The notes under the pieces were generated by a model. The model did no database searches, was not told where the DNA came from, and saw nothing but the letters and a program-made list of their open reading frames with translations. Below are positions 18,456 to 29,325 of a stretch of DNA of 64,000 nt, one piece after another; the first letter of the stretch is position 1; each line of letters starts with the position of its first letter. This DNA is from Amycolatopsis thermoflava N1165. GTDB lineage: Bacteria; Actinomycetota; Actinomycetes; Mycobacteriales; Pseudonocardiaceae. The position numbers and the translations under genes are program-made. Location of the stretch: contig NZ_KI421511.1 in assembly GCF_000473265.1 (NCBI RefSeq), positions 4,191,560 to 4,255,559 of the forward strand. The letters run 5' to 3'.

Positions 18456-19379
18456 GAGCTGGGTTTCCTGGGGCTGGGCACGATGGGCACGCCGATGGCG
18501 CTGAACCTCGTCCGCGCGGGCGCGCCGCTCGTGGTGTGGAACCGGACCGCCGCGAAGGCCGAGGTGCTGCGCGCGGCGGGGGCGGCGGTCGCCGGGAGCG
18601 CGGCGGAGGTGTGCCGCCGGGCGGACGTGGTGTTCCTGATGCTCGCCGACGGCGTGGCGGTGGATACCGCGCTGGGCCGCGGCGGGAGCGGGTTCGCGGC
18701 GAACGTCGGCGGGCGGACCGTCGTGCACATGGGGACGACGTCGCCGGAGTATTCGCGCGGGCTGGCGGCCGATGTCGCCGCGGCGGGTGGCCGGTACGTC
18801 GAGGCGCCGGTGTCGGGGTCGCGGAAGCCGGCCGAGGCGGGGCAGCTGGTGGCGATGCTGGCGGGCGAGCCGGGGGCGGTGGCCGAGGTGGGGCCGTTGC
18901 TGGCGCCGGTGTGCCGTCAGGTGGTGGAGTGCGGGCCGGTGCCGGGCGCGTTGCTGATGAAGCTCGCGGTGAACCTGTACCTGATCACGATGGTGACGGG
19001 CCTGGCCGAGGCGACGCACTTCGCGGAGCGGCAGGGCCTGGACTTGGCGCGGTTCGTGGAGGTGCTGGACGCGGGCCCGATGGCGAGTGACGTGTCCCGG
19101 GTGAAGGTGGCGAAGCTGGTGGCGCGGGATTTCGGGGTGCAGGCGGCGATCGCGGACGTGCTGAAGAACAACCAGCTGGTCGCGGAGGCTGCTCGCGGGG
19201 CGGGGCTGGCGTCCCCGCTGCTGGACGTGTGCCACGAGCTGTACGGGGAGACGCTCCGGTTGGGCCACGCCGCGGAGGACATGGCGGCGGTGGTGCATGC
19301 GATCGAGCAGCGGACCGCCGCGATTGCTGCTGAAGATGCGGCCCCGGCCGGGGTGGCAGCTCCCGAGCCCGCCGGCTGA
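18453..19379 (+). CDS. NAD(P)-dependent beta-hydroxyacid dehydrogenase (HIBADH family)
   Basis: A 308-residue member of the 3-hydroxyisobutyrate dehydrogenase / tartronate semialdehyde reductase family. The nucleotide-binding loop is [15 protein letters not shown], the substrate loop is [16 protein letters not shown], the catalytic Lys lies in [12 protein letters not shown] and KNNQLV is conserved. The last ~12 codons ([12 protein letters not shown]) coincide with a degenerate antisense copy of the neighbouring GNAT gene, so the C-terminus appears to have been altered by that duplication. Substrate unknown. Confidence 0.88.
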   Translation: MELGFLGLGTMGTPMALNLVRAGAPLVVWNRTAAKAEVLRAAGAAVAGSAAEVCRRADVVFLMLADGVAVDTALGRGGSGFAANVGGRTVVHMGTTSPEYSRGLAADVAAAGGRYVEAPVSGSRKPAEAGQLVAMLAGEPGAVAEVGPLLAPVCRQVVECGPVPGALLMKLAVNLYLITMVTGLAEATHFAERQGLDLARFVEVLDAGPMASDVSRVKVAKLVARDFGVQAAIADVLKNNQLVAEAARGAGLASPLLDVCHELYGETLRLGHAAEDMAAVVHAIEQRTAAIAAEDAAPAGVAAPEPAG

Positions 19380-19412
19380 CCCGAGCCGGGTGTAGAGGCG
19401 ATGCGGCGGGCT
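19359..19412 (-). pseudogene. Degenerate fragment of GNAT gene (motif HRLYTRLG), copy 2
   Basis: The minus strand here matches the GNAT gene around 19625-19690, including a 20-nt identical stretch encoding HRLYTRLG. It overlaps the end of the dehydrogenase gene; the dehydrogenase TGA falls within the copied sequence. It has no intact reading frame. Confidence 0.65.
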
Positions 19413-19426
19413 GGCGCCTCGGCGCC

Positions 19427-19510
19427 GGGACAGGCTCCGCGTCAGGCCTCACAGATGCAACCGGAGAGCCCGCAACCATGAGCCCGGCAACGGTTCCCGA
19501 ACCTGCCGCC
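19427..19510 (-). pseudogene. Degenerate 3' end of GNAT gene, copy 1
   Basis: In frame on the minus strand this reads EPLPGSWLRALRLHL then stop at 19449, against EPLPGLWLRAFRLPL then stop in the intact gene (stop 19582). Sequence after the stop is also similar. The copy has lost everything upstream. It is a decayed tandem duplicate of the gene's 3' end. Confidence 0.75.
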
Positions 19511-19581
19511 GGCGAAACCCACCCGCTCCTCGAGGCGGCCTGACCAGCGCCACGGACCGGCACCGGCTCCGCGTCAGCGCC

Positions 19582-20073
19582 TCACAGAGGCAGCCGGAAA
19601 GCCCGCAGCCACAAGCCCGGCAACGGCTCCCAATCCCGCTCCGGCAGGCGGCTGAAACCGAGCCGGGTGTAGAGGCGGTGGGCGGTCTGCATGGCGTCCA
19701 GACTGGACATCACCACGGCGCGGGCGCCGATGGCACGCGCCCGGTCGAGCACCGCTCGCGTGAGGGCCTCGCCGACGCCGCGGCCCCGGGCGGCCGGTGC
19801 GGTGGCCAGCATCCGGAACTCCAGCTCACCGTCGCGGGCGATTTCGGAGTAGTGCGTTCCCGGGTGGACGATCGTGACCGAGCCGAGCAGGCCGTCGTCG
19901 TCGGTGGCGACCAGGAGTTCGGCATGCTGGGCGCGGTGGGCGGCGTCGGTCAGTTCACGCACGTAGTCGTCGTCCGCGGTGATCAGGCCGTCCGCGAGGT
20001 AGGCGGACGCGGTCAAGGTGCCGACGGCCGCATACTCCTCGGGGCGCGCCGGTCTTACGGACACCTCGCTCAC
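19582..20073 (-). CDS. GNAT-family N-acetyltransferase
   Basis: A 163-residue single GNAT domain. Motif A is RMLATAPAARGRGVGEALT (the R-x2-G-x-G/A acetyl-CoA loop) and motif B ends in AHRLYTRLGFSRLP. The acceptor is unknown. GTG start at 20073 is preceded by GGAGG at 6 nt. Two degenerate copies of its 3' end lie just downstream. Confidence 0.88.
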   Translation of the reverse strand: MSEVSVRPARPEEYAAVGTLTASAYLADGLITADDDYVRELTDAAHRAQHAELLVATDDDGLLGSVTIVHPGTHYSEIARDGELEFRMLATAPAARGRGVGEALTRAVLDRARAIGARAVVMSSLDAMQTAHRLYTRLGFSRLPERDWEPLPGLWLRAFRLPL

Positions 20074-20136
20074 CGGCCACCTCCGGCTGAGATCACGACG
20101 GACACAACGGCCGGCCCTACCGCTCTGGCGTGCGCC

Positions 20137-22268
<2,132 letters not shown>

Positions 22269-22271
<3 letters not shown>

Positions 22272-22973
22272 GTCAGCACCACCGACAGTTTCCGGGCGTT
22301 CCTCGTCCAGACCACGGACCAGGTCACGCAGTTCGAGGAGCGTGATGGCACCGGCGGGCTCGGTCTCGGCCGTCTCCACCCTGCGTAACCGTTCCGCCGC
22401 GAGGCGTTCGCCGAGCGTGGCGTCCAGCGGCAGGAACGTCATCGCCGACCGCGCGGCCGCGTCGAGTTCACCCAGCAGCGGGTGGTGGACCGCGACGTCG
22501 ACCACCCCCTCGGCCTCGTCCACCTGCGCCGCGACCCGGACGTCGGCCAGCGCGACCGAGCGCGTCCCGAGGTTCACCGTCACGCCCGTCGGATCGGGCA
22601 CCGGCGGCACCGAATCGTGGTACTCCCAGATCGCGTCCTCGGGCGGCGCGGCGGCCTTCCACGCGTCGGTGAACGGCCGCAGCGCCGGGTCCTCCTGCCC
22701 GCTCACCACGAGGGCGTAGATGGCCCGCTGCCCTCGTTCGAGTGACACGTGCAGGTGCGGGTGCAGCTCGGCGACGGCCGCGGCCAGCTCGCCCTCGACG
22801 CGCTGCGGCTCGCGGTCGCCCAGGGCCGCGCTGATCCCCGGCAGCATCTCCGCCCAGCGGCGCCAGAAGCGTTCCGCGGCCGCCACCGGGTCGTCCGGCA
22901 CCGCCTGCTCCGGCCACGCCGTGCGCGGGTCGGGCAGCTCGTCCTCCGGGCGCCGTCGTCGAAACCATCGCAT
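22269..22973 (-). CDS. Conserved hypothetical protein
   Basis: A 234-residue soluble, acidic protein beginning MRWFRRRRPEDELPDPRTAW. It has no signal peptide, no transmembrane segment and no motif I recognise. A basic N-terminal stretch precedes an alpha/beta region. It lies between the MetE-like gene (10 nt upstream) and ligA, so it is probably co-transcribed with the former. A perfect GGTAGG-T-CCTACC palindrome overlaps the MetE-like stop and its own 5' leader at 22975-22987. Confidence 0.75.
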
Positions 22974-22983
22974 CGGGTAGGTC

Positions 22984-24006
22984 CTACCAGCCTTCCGGCG
23001 GCTCCACGAACGCTTTGCCCAGATCCGTGGTCAGCTTCAGCGCGCGGCGCACCCAGTCCGCGGTCGCCCCGGCGAAGCCGCACGTCGGCGTCGGCACCGC
23101 GCGGTCGGCCAGCGTCGAGCGGTTGAACCCGAGCCGGTCGGCCAGTGCCAGCGCGGGCTGTGCCAGCTCCCGCAACGCGGGCCGCCTGGCCGGCTCCAGC
23201 GCCGGCACCAGGCCGAGGAACAGCACGGTCCCGCTGTCCCAGGCCTCCCCCAGCTCGTCGAGCAGCGTCGAGGGCGCTCCGCCGAGCAGCGTCGCGTCGA
23301 TCGCCAGCGCCCCCGCGCCCGCGGCGTGCAGGAGTCCGACCGGCGGACGCGCGGCGCAGCAGTGCACGACGACCGGCTGCCCGGTCAGCTCGCCCGCCCG
23401 CTCGATCACGCGGCTCAGCAGTTCCCGCGCCTCCTGCTCGGGGACCGCCGGGACGGTGCCGTATCCCGACGGCGTCGGCAGCGAACCGGCGAGCACGGCC
23501 GGCAGGGTCGGCTCGTCGAACTGGACCACGACCTCCGCGCCGGTGCGCGCCTTGAGCTCCCCGACGTGGGCGGCGAGCCCCTCCAGCGCCGATTCGGCGA
23601 ACTCCCGCACCGCGCCGCGGTCGGTGAGCACGCGGTGCCCGCGCGGCAACTCGATCCCGGCGGCCAGCGTCCACGGCCCGGCCAGCTGCGTCTTGATCAC
23701 GGGCGCGGCACCCGCCTCGGTGACCGCGTCGAGGTCCCAGCGCAGCAGGTCGACCGCGCGCCGGTGGTCGCGCCCCGGCCGCGCCGCGACCCGGTAGCCG
23801 CTGGGCACGACCTCGATCGCGAGGTCCACCAGCATCGCGGCGGTGCGGCCGATCAGGTCCGCGCCGACGCCCCGGGCAGGCAGTTCCGGCAGGTGCGGGA
23901 AGTCGGGCAGCTCGCCGAAGACGACGGCGGCCGCCTCCGCGGGGTCGGCGCCGGGCATCGATCCCACCGCGGTGGCCGCACCGGGTGGCCAGACGTGTTC
24001 GCTCAC
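22984..24006 (-). CDS. MetE/UROD-like protein (Rv3015c-like)
   Basis: A 340-residue protein related to the C-terminal catalytic barrel of cobalamin-independent methionine synthase: VVQFDEPTLP, then VVVHCCAARPPVG supplying a His-x-Cys zinc pair, and a late Cys in PTPTCGFAGATADWVRR. The length fits a stand-alone barrel (Rv3015c in M. tuberculosis), not full MetE (~750 residues), so a methyltransferase with another acceptor is likely. The GTG at 24006 has GGAG 9 nt upstream and is preferred to a TTG 15 nt earlier. Confidence 0.82.
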   Translation of the reverse strand: MSEHVWPPGAATAVGSMPGADPAEAAAVVFGELPDFPHLPELPARGVGADLIGRTAAMLVDLAIEVVPSGYRVAARPGRDHRRAVDLLRWDLDAVTEAGAAPVIKTQLAGPWTLAAGIELPRGHRVLTDRGAVREFAESALEGLAAHVGELKARTGAEVVVQFDEPTLPAVLAGSLPTPSGYGTVPAVPEQEARELLSRVIERAGELTGQPVVVHCCAARPPVGLLHAAGAGALAIDATLLGGAPSTLLDELGEAWDSGTVLFLGLVPALEPARRPALRELAQPALALADRLGFNRSTLADRAVPTPTCGFAGATADWVRRALKLTTDLGKAFVEPPEGW

Positions 24007-24172
24007 ACCCCGATTCTCCAAGGCCGCCCCGCCGGTCGCGCCGCGGCCCCGCGCGCGGCCCGGAAAATGGCGCCGGGAGAAATAGCGGAAAGGCGCCGAT
24101 GTCGGTAAATCCGGTCAACCGGACATTTCTCCGCAATTCCCCGGTCGTCTCCCGTTCTTGATTTCCGCTGGC

Positions 24173-24189
24173 TAACCTTGACGGGCATG
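24173..24189 (+). promoter_or_regulatory. Leaderless-type promoter of the scramblase-like gene
   Basis: TAACCT (24173-24178), 8 nt, ATG; no ribosome-binding sequence. Confidence 0.6.
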
Positions 24190-24732
24190 ACGAGCGGTTC
24201 GCGGCACGCGGGCGGTGGCACCCTGTTCACCGAGCCCTTCCTGGTGGTCAGCCACCGTGCCGGGGCGGCCGGACCCGGCGTGCGGGACCAGCACGGACGG
24301 CCGCTGGGAAGTGTCGCGGAAGCCGATCACGGCACGTTCCGGAAAGCGTTGTGGGCGCTCACCGGATCCGCCCGCTTCCGCCCGAACTGTTTCGCCGTGC
24401 GCGACTCCGGCGGAAGTGTCGTGCTGAAAGTGCGGGCGCACGACTCGCGCTTTCTGGTGACGCGCGCGGACGGCACGCCGATCGGCGGAATCGAGCCCGA
24501 CGGGCCGGACCGGTTCACCCTGTCGGCCCACGGCCGCGCGGCGGGGGTGCTGGAGCACCGGCGGGCGCGGGAGTTCAGCATCACCGACGCCTCCGGGCGG
24601 GAAGTGGCGCGCGCGGCGGACGGGGACGGCCGCGACTACGTCGTGGAGGTGTTCGCGCAGCTCACTGATCCGCTGGCGAGCCTGGTGCTCGCCGCGGCGC
24701 TGACCGTGGACACCGCGCTGCGGCCGGGGTGA
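24187..24732 (+). CDS. LURP-one/phospholipid-scramblase-like protein
   Basis: A 181-residue protein made of repeated beta strands, with the N-terminal signature GTLFTEPFLVVSHRAG and the C-terminal signature DPLASLVLAAALTVDTAL found in actinobacterial scramblase-related (LURP-one superfamily) proteins. These have a Tubby-like beta-barrel, probably a lipid- or membrane-binding fold; scramblase activity is unproven in bacteria. The ATG at 24187 directly follows a leaderless promoter. Confidence 0.8.
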   Translation: MTSGSRHAGGGTLFTEPFLVVSHRAGAAGPGVRDQHGRPLGSVAEADHGTFRKALWALTGSARFRPNCFAVRDSGGSVVLKVRAHDSRFLVTRADGTPIGGIEPDGPDRFTLSAHGRAAGVLEHRRAREFSITDASGREVARAADGDGRDYVVEVFAQLTDPLASLVLAAALTVDTALRPG

Positions 24733-24764
24733 CACGGGTCTCAACCACGGCAGGTGGACATTCC

Positions 24765-24797
24765 ACCCGGGAAGTTCCAAAGTGAAATTTCCCGGGT
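24765..24797. promoter_or_regulatory. Inverted repeat upstream of the MBL hydrolase
   Basis: Perfect 9-bp arms ACCCGGGAA (24765-24773) and TTCCCGGGT (24789-24797) separated by 15 bp, between the scramblase-like stop and the MBL start. It could be an operator or a weak stem-loop; there is no T tract. Confidence 0.5.
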
Positions 24798-24818
24798 CGG
24801 AAAGGACGATGAGGTCTC

Positions 24819-25859
24819 GTGGAAGCAACTCCGGAAGGCAGCGCCGAGTGGAGCGAGCCCGGCCTGTACACCGTGGCGCCGGGCGTGCACCGGATCCCGT
24901 TGCCGCTGCCGAACGACGGGCTGCGGGCCGTCAACGTCTACGCCCTCACCGAGGGGTCGGACCTGGTCCTCATCGATTCGGGGTGGGCGCTGGACGAGGC
25001 GCGCGAGCAGCTCGCCGCCGCGCTCAAGGGGCTGGGCGCGGAACTCGGTGACGTGAGCCAGTTCCTGGTCACCCACGTGCACCGCGACCACTACACGCAG
25101 GCGGTCGCGCTGCGGCGGGAGTTCGGCGGACGGATCGCGCTGGGCGCGCTGGAGGAACCGTCGCTGCGCATGACGGCGGACCCGGACGTGGTGCCGCTCA
25201 TCGGGCAGATCCGGTCGCTGCGCATGTGCGGCGCGGATCCGGTGGCCGACGAACTGGTGCGGGTGTTCGAGATCCACGGCCGCAACACGGAGGCGTCGAT
25301 CTGGGAGCGGCCCGACGAGTGGCTCACGCCGGGCCGCCGGTCCGTGCTGCCCAGCAGGCAGCTCGACGTCGTGCACACGCCGGGGCACACGGCCGGGCAC
25401 GTCGTGTTCGACGACGGCGCGGCGGGGCTGATGTTCACCGGCGACCACGTGCTGCCGCACATCACGCCGTCGATCGGTTTCCAGCCCGCGGTGGCGGAGA
25501 TGCCGCTGCGCGACTTCCTGGACTCGCTGCGCCTGGTGCGGGGCATGCCGGACCGGCGGATGCTGCCCGCGCACGGCCCGGTGGCCGACAGCGTGCACGC
25601 CAGGGTCGACGAGCTGCTGGACCACCACGCCCAGCGGCTCGACGTCATCGGGACGACCATTGTGGACGGTGCCGCGACCGCGTACGAGTCCGCGCTGCGG
25701 CTGGGTTGGACGCGACGGCAGCGCAAGCTGGGCGAGCTGGACGTGTTCAACCAGATGCTGGCCGTCCTGGAGACCGCGGCGCACCTCGACCTGCTGGTGC
25801 ACCAGGGCAAGCTGGCGCTGCTCGTCGAGGACGGGGTGCGGCGCTACTCGGTGGCCTGA
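24819..25859 (+). CDS. MBL-fold metallo-hydrolase
   Basis: A 346-residue metallo-beta-lactamase-fold hydrolase with the metal motif THVHRDH, the second His in HTPGHTAGH, Asp in FTGDHVLPH and the last His in LPAHGP. The C-terminal ~100 residues form a helical extension common to LACTB2/GloB-like hydrolases of aromatic and lipid pathways. The reaction is not predictable. GTG start with GAGG a few nucleotides upstream; 86 nt after the scramblase-like gene. Confidence 0.88.
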   Translation: MEATPEGSAEWSEPGLYTVAPGVHRIPLPLPNDGLRAVNVYALTEGSDLVLIDSGWALDEAREQLAAALKGLGAELGDVSQFLVTHVHRDHYTQAVALRREFGGRIALGALEEPSLRMTADPDVVPLIGQIRSLRMCGADPVADELVRVFEIHGRNTEASIWERPDEWLTPGRRSVLPSRQLDVVHTPGHTAGHVVFDDGAAGLMFTGDHVLPHITPSIGFQPAVAEMPLRDFLDSLRLVRGMPDRRMLPAHGPVADSVHARVDELLDHHAQRLDVIGTTIVDGAATAYESALRLGWTRRQRKLGELDVFNQMLAVLETAAHLDLLVHQGKLALLVEDGVRRYSVA

Positions 25860-26096
25860 GCGGGCGGCGAGGACGGCCGGACGCGACTTCGCGTAGGGTG
25901 GGTGCCGGCGGGCGGGTTCGGTCGCCGTCGACGCCGGTTGCGAGGAGCACCGGAACGGTGAACCTGCTGCGATGCTGATGCTCGCCCCCCGCTGCCATCG
26001 ACTCCGCCGGTCACGGGCTGTTCCCCGGGCCGGCCGTCCTCACCACTTGGCTGCCGCGCCGGACGGCGCCGGCCACCCCTCCAGGAGCTCACCTTG
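25860..26096. other. Intergenic leader before the desaturase unit
   Basis: A 237-bp gap. TAGGGT at about 25892-25897 is a candidate -10, giving a transcript leader of roughly 190 nt before the small ORF at 26097. A six-codon GTG ORF (MNLLRC) behind GAGGAG is present but unconvincing. No known riboswitch was recognised. Confidence 0.35.
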
Positions 26097-26261
26097 ATGC
26101 AGACCACCCGTCACACCCGTACCCCGGACGCGGCCGCGCCCGTCCTGTTCAGCCACCCCCTGGTCGAGGAGCCCGCGCGGACCGCGGGCGAGGTGGACGT
26201 CACCCCCGCGCGGCACGTCCGCTTCGCGGCGCCGACGTCCGCCCCGACCCGCCGCCGGTGA
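26097..26261 (+). CDS. Small ORF translationally coupled to the desaturase
   Basis: A 54-codon ORF beginning MQTTRHTRTPDAAAPVLFSH, with an AGGAG ribosome site 8-9 nt before the ATG. Its TGA overlaps the GTG of the desaturase (GTGA), the arrangement used for coupling throughout this window. The protein is Pro/Arg/Thr-rich with no transmembrane segment and no recognised family. It may be a real small protein or simply a coupling leader that sets desaturase translation. Confidence 0.55.
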   Translation: MQTTRHTRTPDAAAPVLFSHPLVEEPARTAGEVDVTPARHVRFAAPTSAPTRRR

Positions 26262-27277
26262 CCGGCGCCACGGCGCCCACGTCGTCCAAGACCGGCAGCG
26301 ACTACGCCGCCCTGTCACGCGAGATCCGCGCCGCGGGGCTGCTGCGGCGACGCCACGGCTACTACGCCCGCCGGATTGCGACCACGCTCCTCGTCTTCGC
26401 CGGCGCCTGGACGGCCTTCGCCTTCCTCGGCGACAGCTGGTGGCAGTTGCTGATCGCCGCGCTGCTCGCCGTGGTCTCGGCACAGCTGGCGTTCCTCGGG
26501 CACGACGCCGGGCACAAGCAGATCTTCCGGACGCGCCGCCCCAACGACGCGCTCGGGACTCTGCACGGCGGCCTGATCGGCATGAGCTACCAGTCGTGGA
26601 TCTCCGGGCACAACCGGCACCACGCGAACCCCAACCACGAGGAACACGACCCGGACCTGGACATCGCTGCGCTGGCCTTCACCCGCAGGCAGGCGAGCCG
26701 CAAACAGGGTTTCCTCCGCTGGATGGCCAAGCACCAGGCGGTGTTGTTCTTCCCGCTGCTCACGCTGGAGGGGCTGAGCCTGCACGCCTCCGGCATCCGT
26801 TCGGTGTGGCGGGGCGAGACCAGGGCCCGGCGCCTCGAAGGCGCGCTGCTGGTCGCCCACACCGTGGGGTACCTCGCCGCCGTGTTCCTCGTCCTGTCGC
26901 CCGGCGTCGCCGTGTTGTTCGTCGTGGTGCACCAGGCGCTCTGGGGTGTCTACATGGGATGCTCGTTCGCCCCGAACCACAAGGGCATGCCGACGGTGAC
27001 CGGCGAGTCACCGGACTTCCTGCGCAAGCAGGTGCTGACGTCGCGCAACATCCGCGGCGGCCGGTTCACCGACTTCCTGCTCGGCGGGCTGAATTACCAG
27101 ATCGAGCACCACCTGTTCCCCAGCATGCCCCGGCCGCACCTGCGGCACGCGCAGCCCATCGTGCGGCGGTTCTGCGCCGCGCACGGGATCTCCTACCGCG
27201 AGACCGGCCTGGTGCAGTCCTACCGCGAAGTGTTGCGGCACCTGCACGAAACGGGCGCACCGCTGCGGACCGTGTAG
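26258..27277 (+). CDS. Membrane fatty acid desaturase
   Basis: A 339-residue integral membrane di-iron desaturase with the three His boxes HDAGH, HNRHH and QIEHH, and two pairs of transmembrane helices around them. It introduces a double bond into acyl-CoA or phospholipid-bound acyl chains; regioselectivity is uncertain. The GTG start overlaps the stop of a 54-residue ORF. An acyl-CoA ligase gene lies close downstream on the other strand. Confidence 0.92.
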   Translation: MTGATAPTSSKTGSDYAALSREIRAAGLLRRRHGYYARRIATTLLVFAGAWTAFAFLGDSWWQLLIAALLAVVSAQLAFLGHDAGHKQIFRTRRPNDALGTLHGGLIGMSYQSWISGHNRHHANPNHEEHDPDLDIAALAFTRRQASRKQGFLRWMAKHQAVLFFPLLTLEGLSLHASGIRSVWRGETRARRLEGALLVAHTVGYLAAVFLVLSPGVAVLFVVVHQALWGVYMGCSFAPNHKGMPTVTGESPDFLRKQVLTSRNIRGGRFTDFLLGGLNYQIEHHLFPSMPRPHLRHAQPIVRRFCAAHGISYRETGLVQSYREVLRHLHETGAPLRTV

Positions 27278-27345
27278 TGTTCGTGGTGCCGGGACTTTCC
27301 GGCACCACACCGGCCGTTCTTCCGGCCGGGGACGGGAGCGCCGGC

Positions 27346-27822
27346 ATGACGTCGGGTTCACCCGAATCCACCACTTCCACGGCCGCCGGGCAGCCCGGGC
27401 CGAGTCTGCGCATGACGCTGAAGCCGGAGGCGGCCACCACCGGGCAGGTCGACGGCGCGTGGTGGCCCAGGTCCCGGGACCTGTCCGCCGAATTGCCCGC
27501 GCTGCTCGCGGCGCTGGCGACCCGGCTGGGCGCCGTCGAGCGGTCGACCTACCACCTGGACGGCTGGGACTCCGCAGGCACCAAGCTCGCCACCGGCGGG
27601 CGCACGGTGCGGCTGGACGGGTTCCGGTCGCAGCGCCCCGGCACCGTCACGCTGGTCGGCACGGGCATGCGCCGCCTGACGCTGCTGGTCGTGCCGCCGG
27701 ACACCAACGACGCCGCCGCGGCGAAGGCGATGCGTGACGCGTCCCGGCCGGGCGGCGACGACACTGTGGACAGCCTGATCGGCGACGAGCTCAGGAGAAC
27801 TGCTCCCGCAGCTCGCGCTTGA
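27346..27822 (+). CDS. DUF5994 family protein
   Basis: A 158-residue protein with the DUF5994 pattern: LRMTLKPEA, then DGAWWPRSRDLSAELPALLA, and the tail PPDTNDAAAAKAM. These actinobacterial proteins have no assigned function. ATG with GGAG 7-8 nt upstream. The gene lies 68 nt after the desaturase and its last 32 nt overlap the convergent acyl-CoA ligase. Confidence 0.85.
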   Translation: MTSGSPESTTSTAAGQPGPSLRMTLKPEAATTGQVDGAWWPRSRDLSAELPALLAALATRLGAVERSTYHLDGWDSAGTKLATGGRTVRLDGFRSQRPGTVTLVGTGMRRLTLLVVPPDTNDAAAAKAMRDASRPGGDDTVDSLIGDELRRTAPAARA

Positions 27823-29281
27823 GGATCTTGCCCGAGGCGTTGCGCGGCAGGTCCGGGACGAACCGGACCGCCTTCGGCACCTTGAACGCGGACAGCCGTG
27901 CCCGGACGTGCGCGATCAGCTCCTCCGGCGCGACGTCCTCTTTGGACACCACGACCGCGGTGATCGCTTCGATCCACTTCTCGTCCGGGACGCCGATCAC
28001 CGCGGCTTCGGCGACCGCCGGGTGCGTGTAGAGCGCGTCCTCGACCTCGCGGGACGCCACCAGCACGCCGCCGGTGTTGATCACGTCCTTGATGCGGTCG
28101 ACGACGTAGATGTAGCCCTCTTCGTCGATCCGCACCAGATCGCCGGAGTGGAACCAGCCTCCATGGAAGGCTTCCGCCGTCTCGTCTGGCTTGTCCCAGT
28201 ACCCCTCGCACAGCTGGGGGCTCCGGTAGACGCATTCGCCGGACTCGCCCGGCGCCACGTCGTTGCCCTCGGCGTCCACCACCCGCAGCTCCACGAACAG
28301 CGCCGGACGGCCCGCCGAGTCGGGGCGCTCGGCGTGGTCCTCCGGGCGCAGGATCGTCGCCAGCGGGCCGATTTCGGACTGCCCGAAGCAGTTGTAGAAA
28401 CCGAGCTCCGGCATGGCCTGGCGGAGGCGGTCGAGCACCGGCCCCGGCATGATCGACGCGCCGTAGTACGCCTTGCGCAGCGCGCTCAGGTCCCGCGAGC
28501 CGAAGTCGGGGTGGTTGGCCAGCGCGACCCACAGCGTCGGCGCGGCGAAGAACGCGCCGTGCCGGTCCTCGGCGAGCCTGCGCAGGATGTCCGTCGGATC
28601 CGGGGTTTCCAGCAGGGTGTTCGTCGCGCCGACGGCCAGCCACGGCACGAGGAACACGTGCATCTGCGCCGAGTGGTAGAGCGGCATGACGTGCAGCGGG
28701 TCGTCGTCCGCGGTGAGGTCGAGGCCGGTGATGCACGAGAGGTACTCGTGCACCAGCGCGCGGTGGGTCATCATCGCGCCCTTGGGGCGGGACGTCGTGC
28801 CGGAGGTGTACAGCAGCTGCACGAGGTCGCCGTCGGCCACGTCGACGTCCAGCGCGGGCGCCTCACCGGACAGCGCGACCAGCGCGCCCTCGGCGTCGCG
28901 CAGCGGCACCACCTGCTCCAGCGGCGGCAGGTTGCCCGCCAGTGCGGGGTCGGCGAGCGCGACTCGGCTGCCGGACTGCTCCACCAGGTAGGCCAGCTCG
29001 TCGCCGGTCAGGTTGTAGTTGACGGGCACGTGCACGAGCCCGGCGCGGGCGCAGGCGAGGAAGCCGATCAGGTAGGCGTCGGAGTTCTTGCCGTACGCGG
29101 CGACCCGGTCGCCCTTGGCCAGTCCCAGGCCGAGCAGGTGCGCGGCGGCGCGGGTGACGGCCGCGTCGAGTTCGGCGTAGGTCCAGGCCCGGTCGGCGAA
29201 CTTCAGCGCGACACGGGCAGGCCAGCGCGCGGCGCTGCGCCGGAGGATGTCCGCGACGGTGCTGGAGCGGAGCGTGGTCAA
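27791..29281 (-). CDS. Fatty-acyl-CoA/AMP-dependent ligase
   Basis: A 496-residue ANL-superfamily ligase. The P-loop-like A3 motif is LLYTSGTTSRPKGAMMTH, A5 is FGQSE, A7/A8 GWFHSGDLVRIDEEGYIYVV followed by DRIKD, and the catalytic A10 Lys lies in NASGKILKREL. It activates a carboxylic acid, probably a fatty acid, to its CoA thioester. I place the start at TTG 29281 because AAGGAGGAG ends 6 nt upstream; the earlier ATG at 29311 lies upstream of that ribosome site. Divergent from a GNAT gene. Confidence 0.9.
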   Translation of the reverse strand: MTTLRSSTVADILRRSAARWPARVALKFADRAWTYAELDAAVTRAAAHLLGLGLAKGDRVAAYGKNSDAYLIGFLACARAGLVHVPVNYNLTGDELAYLVEQSGSRVALADPALAGNLPPLEQVVPLRDAEGALVALSGEAPALDVDVADGDLVQLLYTSGTTSRPKGAMMTHRALVHEYLSCITGLDLTADDDPLHVMPLYHSAQMHVFLVPWLAVGATNTLLETPDPTDILRRLAEDRHGAFFAAPTLWVALANHPDFGSRDLSALRKAYYGASIMPGPVLDRLRQAMPELGFYNCFGQSEIGPLATILRPEDHAERPDSAGRPALFVELRVVDAEGNDVAPGESGECVYRSPQLCEGYWDKPDETAEAFHGGWFHSGDLVRIDEEGYIYVVDRIKDVINTGGVLVASREVEDALYTHPAVAEAAVIGVPDEKWIEAITAVVVSKEDVAPEELIAHVRARLSAFKVPKAVRFVPDLPRNASGKILKRELREQFS

Positions 29282-29308
29282 GGGGGACTCCTCCTTCGGC
29301 GCCGGTGC

Positions 29309-29325
29309 CATACTCGACTGTCGTG
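29309..29325 (+). promoter_or_regulatory. Leaderless-type promoter of the 29.3-kb GNAT gene
   Basis: CATACT (29309-29314), 8 nt, GTG. The first position deviates from TANNNT, so this is a weaker example. Confidence 0.4.

Noticed and set aside
25934-25980. Six-codon leader ORF (MNLLRC) behind GAGGAG, upstream of the desaturase unit
   Set aside because: Spacing from GAGGAG is long, it contains one Cys codon only, and there is no terminator/antiterminator structure that would make it an attenuator.
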